Source: Paraburkholderia kirstenboschensis | GTDB lineage: Bacteria; Pseudomonadota; Gammaproteobacteria; Burkholderiales; Burkholderiaceae | Direction of reading: 5' to 3' | Assembly (NCBI RefSeq): GCF_904848585.1 | Contig: NZ_CAJHCR010000001.1 | Span: forward strand, 496,001 to 560,000 | DNA length: 64,000 nt | Shown here: positions 58,359 to 64,000 of the stretch, one piece after another | Numbering within the stretch: position 1 is the first letter of the stretch | How the letters are laid out: the number at the start of each line of letters is the position of its first letter | Translations under genes and position numbers: made by a program | The notes under the pieces: model-generated | Databases searched by the model: none | What the model was told of the DNA's origin: nothing | The model's input: the letters and a program-made list of their open reading frames with translations, nothing else

Positions 58359-59207
58359 ATGAACATGGCAGAAACTCAACTCAATCCGATCTCGCGTCCC
58401 ACTGCGCCCGCCGGTTTCGATCCCGCACAAGGCGGCCAGGAGCCGTCGTCGTCGCGTCCGAAGATCGAGGTCAACGACCTGAACTTCTTCTATGGCAAGT
58501 ATCACGCGCTGAAGAACATCAACCTGCGAATTCCCGAAGGCAAGGTGACTGCGTTCATCGGCCCGTCGGGTTGCGGCAAGTCGACGTTGCTGCGCACTTT
58601 CAACAAGATGTACGCGCTCTATCCGGAGCAACGCGCCGAAGGCGAGATCCTGATGGACGGCGAAAACCTGCTGACCTCGAAGCGCGATATCTCGCTGCTG
58701 CGCGCGCGCATCGGCATGGTGTTCCAGAAGCCGACGCCGTTCCCCATGTCGATCTACGACAACATCGCCTTCGGCGTGAAGATGTTCGAAACGCTGCCGC
58801 GTTCGGAAATGGACGACCGCGTCGAATGGGCGCTCACGAAGGCCGCGTTGTGGAACGAAGTGAAGGACAAGCTTGGCCAGAGCGGCTACGGTTTGTCCGG
58901 CGGCCAGCAGCAGCGTTTGTGCATTGCGCGCGGCATCGCGATCCGTCCGGAAGTGTTGTTGCTCGACGAACCGTGCTCGGCACTGGACCCGATTTCGACG
59001 GGCCGTATCGAAGAACTGATCGCCGAACTGAAGAGCGATTACACGGTGGTGATCGTCACGCACAACATGCAACAGGCGGCCCGCTGTTCGGACTACACTG
59101 CCTATATGTACCTTGGCGAACTGATCGAATTCGGCGACACCGAAAAGATCTTCATCAAGCCGGTCCGCAAGGAAACCGAAGACTACATTACGGGCCGCTT
59201 CGGCTAA
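58359..59207 (+). CDS. pstB: phosphate ABC transporter ATPase PstB
   Basis: The 282-aa ATPase powers phosphate uptake. Walker A is GPSGCGKST (68-76), the Q-loop is [16 protein letters not shown], the signature LSGGQQQR and Walker [13 protein letters not shown]. The switch His is in [11 protein letters not shown] 58359 is placed 9 nt after GGAG; a second ATG two codons later is less likely. An N-terminal tail of about 35 residues precedes the ATPase core. Confidence 0.98.
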   Translation: MNMAETQLNPISRPTAPAGFDPAQGGQEPSSSRPKIEVNDLNFFYGKYHALKNINLRIPEGKVTAFIGPSGCGKSTLLRTFNKMYALYPEQRAEGEILMDGENLLTSKRDISLLRARIGMVFQKPTPFPMSIYDNIAFGVKMFETLPRSEMDDRVEWALTKAALWNEVKDKLGQSGYGLSGGQQQRLCIARGIAIRPEVLLLDEPCSALDPISTGRIEELIAELKSDYTVVIVTHNMQQAARCSDYTAYMYLGELIEFGDTEKIFIKPVRKETEDYITGRFG

Positions 59208-59236
59208 TCCGCCGGGCAAAAACAACGGAGTACGAC

Positions 59237-59941
59237 ATGTCCGATAAACATCTGTCCAGCCAGTTCGACGCCGATCTGAACCTGGTTTCCTCGAAGGTGC
59301 TCGAAATGGGCGGCCTCGTCGAATCGCAGATCGTCAAAGCGATGCAGGCGCTCAACGAGTTCGATCTCGACGTCGCCGAAGAAGTGATCGCGGCGGAAGA
59401 CCGCCTGAACACGATGGAAGTGGAGATCGACGAGGAATGCAGCAACATCATCGCGCGCCGTCAGCCGGCCGCACGTGATTTGCGCTTGCTCATCGCAATC
59501 TCGAAGACCATCACGAATCTGGAGCGCGCCGGCGACGAGGCCGAGAAGATCGCCAAACGCACCAAGCGTCTGATGGAAGACGGCGCATCGCGCACCATCA
59601 ATATCGCCGAGATCAAATTGTCGGGCGAAATGGCGGTGTCGATTCTGCGCCGCGCGCTCGACGCGTTCGCGCGTCTCGACACGGTCGCCGCCGCGCAGAT
59701 CGTGCGCGACGATAAAGCGATCGACGAAGAATTCCGCGCGTTCGTGCGTAAGCTGATTTCGTACATGACCGAAGATCCGCGCTCCATTTCGGTGGGCCTC
59801 GATTTTCTGTTCATCGCGAAAGCCATCGAGCGGATCGGCGACCATGCGAAGAACATCGCCGAGTTCATTATTTACATCGTGAAGGGTACGGACGTGCGGC
59901 ACAAGTCGCGCGACGCGCTCGAACGCGAAGCACTCAGTTAA
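59237..59941 (+). CDS. phoU: phosphate signalling regulator PhoU
   Basis: The 234-aa all-helical protein has two PhoU repeats (about residues 20-105 and 120-210), with the metal-binding type motifs RAGDEAEKIA and RIGDHAKNIAEFIIYIV. It links the Pst transporter to PhoR, keeping the Pho regulon off when phosphate is plentiful. ATG 59237 follows GGAG by 6 nt. It lies between pstB and phoB in the same operon. Confidence 0.97.
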   Translation: MSDKHLSSQFDADLNLVSSKVLEMGGLVESQIVKAMQALNEFDLDVAEEVIAAEDRLNTMEVEIDEECSNIIARRQPAARDLRLLIAISKTITNLERAGDEAEKIAKRTKRLMEDGASRTINIAEIKLSGEMAVSILRRALDAFARLDTVAAAQIVRDDKAIDEEFRAFVRKLISYMTEDPRSISVGLDFLFIAKAIERIGDHAKNIAEFIIYIVKGTDVRHKSRDALEREALS

Positions 59942-59967
59942 TCCAGAGATAAGGACCAGAGGTGCCG

Positions 59968-60669
59968 ATGCCCAGCAGCATTCTCGTCATTGAAGATGAG
60001 CCCGCGATTTCCGAACTGATTTCGGTCAATCTTCAACACGCCGGACACTGCCCGATTCGCGCGTACAACGCCGAGCAGGCGCAGAACCTGATCAGCGACG
60101 TATTGCCCGACCTCGTCCTGCTCGACTGGATGCTGCCTGGCAAGTCGGGTATTGCGTTCGCACGCGACCTGCGCAACAACGAACGTACGAAGCACATTCC
60201 GATCATCATGCTGACCGCGCGCGGCGATGAACAGGACAAGGTGCTCGGCCTCGAAATCGGCGCCGACGACTACGTCACGAAGCCGTTTTCCCCGAAAGAA
60301 CTGATGGCGCGCATCAAGGCGGTGCTGCGCCGCCGCGCGCCGCAGTTGACCGAAGACGTGGTTGCGATCAACGGGCTGAAGCTCGACCCGGCAACGCATC
60401 GTGTCGCGGCGCATGCCGAAGGCAGCGAGATCAAACTCGATCTCGGCCCGACCGAATTCCGTTTGCTGCATTTCTTCATGACACATCCTGAGCGCGTGCA
60501 CAGCCGCACCCAACTGCTCGACCAGGTGTGGGGCGACCACGTGTTCGTCGAAGAGCGCACGGTGGATGTGCACATCAAGCGTCTGCGGGCGGCGCTCAAG
60601 CCGGCCGGCTGCGATGCTATGATCGAGACGGTCCGCGGCAGCGGCTACCGTCTGGCCAAAAGCGCTTGA
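59968..60669 (+). CDS. phoB: phosphate regulon response regulator PhoB
   Basis: The 233-aa OmpR-type regulator has a receiver domain (acidic pair in VIEDEP, phospho-acceptor Asp53 in LLDWMLPG, Lys in YVTKPFSPKEL). The winged-helix domain is DLGPTEFRLLHFFMTHPERVHSRTQLLDQVWGDHVFVEERTVDVHIKRLRAAL. It binds PHO boxes such as those before pstS. ATG 59968 is chosen; GTG 59962 two codons upstream is possible. The phoR gene follows. Confidence 0.97.
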   Translation: MPSSILVIEDEPAISELISVNLQHAGHCPIRAYNAEQAQNLISDVLPDLVLLDWMLPGKSGIAFARDLRNNERTKHIPIIMLTARGDEQDKVLGLEIGADDYVTKPFSPKELMARIKAVLRRRAPQLTEDVVAINGLKLDPATHRVAAHAEGSEIKLDLGPTEFRLLHFFMTHPERVHSRTQLLDQVWGDHVFVEERTVDVHIKRLRAALKPAGCDAMIETVRGSGYRLAKSA

Positions 60670-60715
60670 TCATTGGGTAGCGGCGCGCACGCCGCTCTCT
60701 TCGAACGTTTAGACC

Positions 60716-62029
60716 ATGAACATCATCTGGGCGCGCTCCATCGTTTCGATCGTGCTGCTCGCCATACTGTGCGTGGTGGTCGGCGCATTGGTGAATGTGA
60801 AGGCGGCATTGATCGTCGCGGTCGTCATGCTGCTTCTGCAGAGCTTCTTCGGCACCTTTCATAAAGAGCGCTTGTGGCGTTTGCTCGACGCGCCGGTGTA
60901 CGGCGAAGTGCCGAGCGCACCTGGCATCTGGGGCGAAATCTATTACCGTTTGCACAAGCTCGCGAAGCGCTGGCATGCACAGGTGCGCCAGGTCGAGCAG
61001 CAGCATTCGCGCTTCATTCAGGCAATTCAGGCCTCGCCGAACGGCGTCGCGATGCTCGACGACCACGATCAGATAGAGTGGTGCAACGCCATTTCCGAAG
61101 TGCATTTCGGGCTCGACGCGAAGCGCGATTTGCGTCAGCACATCACGCATCTGGTGCGTCAGCCGGACTTCGTGCGTTACCTGAACTCGCACCGCTACGA
61201 AGAAATGCTGATCATGCGCGGCATGGGCGAAAAGCGGCACAACGTGCTCTCCGTGCAGGTGTTCCCTTATGGCGAGAACCGCAAGCTCGTGCTGTCGCAA
61301 GACATCACCGAACTGGAGCGCACCGACGCGATGCGGCGCGACTTCGTCGCCAACGTGTCGCATGAACTGAAGACGCCGCTCACTGTGCTCTCCGGTTTTC
61401 TCGAGACGATGCGCGAGTTGCCGTTGGCCGAAACCGAACGCGCGCGTTATCTGGAACTGATGGAGCAGCAGGCGTCTCGCATGCGTCATATCGTGAACGA
61501 TCTGCTCGTGCTCGCCAAACTCGAAGGCGACAACAAGCCGCCGAGCGATCAGATGATCGACATGCGCGCGGTACTGCGGCATTTGCGCGACGACGCGCAA
61601 AGCCTGTCGAGCGATCACCATAAGATTACGTTCGACGCCGACGAAGGCTTGACGGTGACAGGCGTCGAAACGGAGATTCTGAGCGCGTTCGGCAATCTGG
61701 TGACCAACGCCATTCGCTATACACCCGACGGCGGCGCGATCAAAGTCAGCTGGCAGGCGCAAGGCGGCACTGCCGTTTTCTCCGTGACGGATAGCGGCCT
61801 GGGTATTCCGGCCGCCGACATTCCGCGGCTGACCGAGCGCTTTTATCGGGTCGACCGCAGTCGTTCGCGCGACACGGGCGGAACCGGCCTCGGACTCGCG
61901 ATCGTCAAGCATGTGCTGCAACGGCACGATGCGCAACTCGACGTGAAAAGCGAGGAAGGGCGCGGCAGCACCTTCACCGTGAGATTTCCGCCGTATCGCA
62001 CGGCGCGGCGGCAACCGGCGCATGCGTGA
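60716..62029 (+). CDS. phoR: phosphate regulon sensor histidine kinase PhoR
   Basis: The 437-aa kinase has two N-terminal membrane helices (about residues 8-45), a positively charged linker and a PAS-type domain (about 95-200). The phospho-histidine is His216 in NVSHELKTPL. The ATPase domain shows the N box (NLVTNAIRYTPDGG), G1 (DSGLGIP) and G2 (GTGLGLAIVKHVL). There is no large periplasmic sensor, so input comes through PstSCAB and PhoU. A terminator follows shortly after. Confidence 0.97.
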   Translation: MNIIWARSIVSIVLLAILCVVVGALVNVKAALIVAVVMLLLQSFFGTFHKERLWRLLDAPVYGEVPSAPGIWGEIYYRLHKLAKRWHAQVRQVEQQHSRFIQAIQASPNGVAMLDDHDQIEWCNAISEVHFGLDAKRDLRQHITHLVRQPDFVRYLNSHRYEEMLIMRGMGEKRHNVLSVQVFPYGENRKLVLSQDITELERTDAMRRDFVANVSHELKTPLTVLSGFLETMRELPLAETERARYLELMEQQASRMRHIVNDLLVLAKLEGDNKPPSDQMIDMRAVLRHLRDDAQSLSSDHHKITFDADEGLTVTGVETEILSAFGNLVTNAIRYTPDGGAIKVSWQAQGGTAVFSVTDSGLGIPAADIPRLTERFYRVDRSRSRDTGGTGLGLAIVKHVLQRHDAQLDVKSEEGRGSTFTVRFPPYRTARRQPAHA

Positions 62030-62046
62030 CAAGCACTGCTGCAAAG

Positions 62047-62073
62047 AAAAGCCCGCTAGAAAGCGGGCTTTTT
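62047..62073. terminator. bidirectional terminator phoR / ppk
   Basis: Stem AAAAGCCCGCT/AGCGGGCTTTT (11 bp) with a 4-nt loop. T-runs on both strands serve the convergent phoR and ppk genes. Confidence 0.88.
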
Positions 62074-62120
62074 CATATACGTAACAGCCTTGACCCGCTC
62101 GGCGCAGAGAGCGCCGGCGC

Positions 62121-64000
62121 TCACGGACAGAACTTCGTCAACAGACTCATTTGCGCATTGCGCGAGGATTTGCCGGGTCGCCGCCGACGATAATGCCCAT
62201 CGCTTTGCATCAGCCACGCGGACTGATTGTCGCCGAGAAACGCCGACAGGCCCTCTGCAATCACACGCCGCTTGAGCCGCCGATTGTTGACGGGGAACGC
62301 AACTTCCACGCGGCGGAAGAAGTTGCGATCCATCCAGTCCGCGCTCGACAGATACACCTGCTCGCGGCCGTCGTCGTAGAAATAGTAGATGCGATGATGT
62401 TCGAGAAAGCGTCCGACAATCGAGCGCACCGTGATGTTTTCCGACAGGCCCGGCACGCCCGGCTGCAATGAACACACACCCCGCACGATCAAGTCGATCT
62501 TCACGCCCGCCTGCGATGCTTCGTACAACTCCGCTATCACCGTGGGTTCGAGCAACGCGTTCATCTTCGCGACGATGCGCGCTTTCTTGCCCGCGCGCGC
62601 ATGCTCCGCTTCGGCGCGGATCGCCTCGACCAGTTTCGGATGCAGCGTGAACGGCGATTGCCATAACTCGTGCAGCTTCAGTTCGCCGCCAATGCCGGTC
62701 AGTTGCTGAAAAACATGGTGCACGTCTTCGCAAATTTTCTGATCAGCGGTCATCAGGCCGAAGTCGGTGTACAGGCGTGCAGTGCGCGGATGATAGTTGC
62801 CGGTGCCGAGGTGTACATAACGCTTGAGCGTCATCTTGCCGCCCACCGTTGCGCGCCGCACGATTAGCATCATCTTTGCGTGGCACTTGTGGCCCACCAC
62901 GCCGTACACCACATGCGCACCGACAGCTTCGAGCTGCGAGGCCCAGTTGATGTTCGTCTCTTCGTCGAAGCGCGCGAGCAGTTCGACCACCACCGTCACT
63001 TCCTTGCCGTTGCGCGCGGCTTGCATGAGCGCGTCCATCAGCGGCGAGTCGGTGCCGGTGCGATAAATGGTCTGCTTGATCGCGACGACGTTTGGATCTT
63101 TCGCAGCCTGCAACAGCAGTTCGAGAACCGGCTGAAAACTTTCGTACGGGTGATGCAGCAGCACGTCGCCCTGATCGATCACGTCGAACATGCTCGCTGC
63201 GTTGGCGATGGTGGAAGGGATCGCGGGAATGTGAGGCACGAACTTCAGATCGGGCCGATCGACCATCTCCGGCAATTGCATCAGACGCACGAGATTGACG
63301 GGGCCGTTCGCGTAATAGCAGTCCTTGTTCGACAGGCCGCTTTCGTCGAGCAGGCGCCGCACGACATGCGCGGGTGTCTCCGCGGATACTTCGAGCCGCA
63401 CCGCGTTGCCCAGATGCCGGGCTGGAAGTTCACCCTGTAGCGCGACGCGCAGATTGGTGATTTCGTCTTCGTCGACAAACAGTTCGCTGTTGCGCGTAAT
63501 GCGAAACTGATTGCAGCTGCGCACGACGAGGTTCGGAAACAGCTCGCCGACAAAGCGCTGCAATAACGAACTCAACAGCACGAAACCATGCGGATAGCCC
63601 GACAGTTCCTGCGGCATCCGCACGAGTCGCGGCAACGCACGTGGCGCCTGCACGATGCCCATCATCGCCTGACGGCCGAAGGCGTCCTTGCCCTCCAGTT
63701 CGACGACGAAGTTCAGGCTCTTGTTCAGCACGCGCGGAAACGGATGCGCCGGATCGAGGCCGATCGGCGTGAGCACGGGCAGGAGTTCGTCGAAGAAGTA
63801 GTTGCGCGCCCATTCGGTCTGCGCTTCGCTCCAGGCTTCGGTGCCGTGAAAGTAGATGCCTTCTGCTTCGAGCGCGGTGAACACGGTGTCGTGCAGCATC
63901 GTGTACTGCCGATGCACGAGCTTTTGCGCACGCTCGACCACGAGGTCGTAGACATGCTGCAGCGACATGCCGTCGGGCGATAGCGCACCGGGGTTGTCGC
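62121..64000 (-). CDS. ppk: polyphosphate kinase, 5'-truncated by the window edge
   Basis: PPK1 makes long-chain polyphosphate from ATP. The 626 residues seen begin inside the N-terminal domain (DNPGALSPDGMSLQHVYDLVVERAQKLVHRQY), so about 60 or more residues lie beyond the right edge. The frame is open to the end, and the ATG at 63968 is internal. The HxK-type phospho-histidine motif is GHKCHAKMMLIVRR, and the second is in the segment around RRATVGGKMTLKRYVHLGTGNYHPRTARLYTD. Its position beside pst/pho genes fits co-regulation by phosphate. Confidence 0.97.
   Translation of the reverse strand, partial: DNPGALSPDGMSLQHVYDLVVERAQKLVHRQYTMLHDTVFTALEAEGIYFHGTEAWSEAQTEWARNYFFDELLPVLTPIGLDPAHPFPRVLNKSLNFVVELEGKDAFGRQAMMGIVQAPRALPRLVRMPQELSGYPHGFVLLSSLLQRFVGELFPNLVVRSCNQFRITRNSELFVDEDEITNLRVALQGELPARHLGNAVRLEVSAETPAHVVRRLLDESGLSNKDCYYANGPVNLVRLMQLPEMVDRPDLKFVPHIPAIPSTIANAASMFDVIDQGDVLLHHPYESFQPVLELLLQAAKDPNVVAIKQTIYRTGTDSPLMDALMQAARNGKEVTVVVELLARFDEETNINWASQLEAVGAHVVYGVVGHKCHAKMMLIVRRATVGGKMTLKRYVHLGTGNYHPRTARLYTDFGLMTADQKICEDVHHVFQQLTGIGGELKLHELWQSPFTLHPKLVEAIRAEAEHARAGKKARIVAKMNALLEPTVIAELYEASQAGVKIDLIVRGVCSLQPGVPGLSENITVRSIVGRFLEHHRIYYFYDDGREQVYLSSADWMDRNFFRRVEVAFPVNNRRLKRRVIAEGLSAFLGDNQSAWLMQSDGHYRRRRPGKSSRNAQMSLLTKFCP

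Overview
The window is a stretch of core chromosome from a high-GC betaproteobacterium of the Burkholderiaceae, most likely Paraburkholderia or a close relative. This is inferred from gene order, from proteins with lineage-type extensions (RNase III, RecO, UvrC), and from an elongation factor P with Arg32 beside an EarP rhamnosyltransferase. Coding density is high. I see no insertion sequence, prophage, CRISPR array or genomic island. The genes at both ends are cut by the window edge.

Layout. 1-13.4 kb: the sigma-E envelope-stress operon (end of a small membrane protein gene, rpoE, rseA, rseB, mucD, a glutaredoxin-like gene), then lepA, lepB, rnc, era, recO, pdxJ, acpS, nagZ. 13.4-18 kb: minus-strand genes for an orphan NtrC-type regulator with an altered sigma-54 contact loop, a CsbD-like protein, efp and earP. 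18-23.3 kb: uvrC, pgsA, a tRNA-Gly/Gly/Cys operon, a TraB/GumN-like protein and an ElaA-like acetyltransferase. 23.4-25.5 kb: a minus-strand copper-delivery cluster for cytochrome oxidase (Sco, PCuAC, CtaG-like). 25.8-28.1 kb: trehalose synthesis (otsB, otsA). 28.3-35.6 kb: two MsbA-like ABC exporters flanking a GT4 glycosyltransferase and two small membrane proteins. 36-39.1 kb: tRNA-Val, dnaQ, rnhA and a methyltransferase, divergent from gloB. 39.3-42.4 kb: mltD and an MFS transporter. 42.8-54.6 kb: carA, carB, greA, a DUF4149 protein, yhbY (minus), rlmE, ftsH, folP, glmM. 55.2-64 kb: the phosphate block pstSCAB-phoU-phoB-phoR, convergent with ppk.

Functional links. RpoE, its anti-sigma pair RseA/RseB and the protease MucD form an envelope-stress circuit. 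EarP modifies EF-P. The Pst/Pho genes sense and import phosphate, and two tandem PHO boxes precede pstS. PhoU links to signalling and PPK makes polyphosphate.

The most interesting non-coding signals are: a promoter at the end of carB feeding a terminator-bearing greA leader (resembling the GraL arrangement of E. coli); an intrinsic terminator 16 nt before the lepA start; a G-rich 9-bp minisatellite of about 18 copies before the pst operon; and a perfect 12-bp hairpin between pstS and pstC. I found no clearly new multi-gene system. The novelty here is regulatory and in protein extensions.
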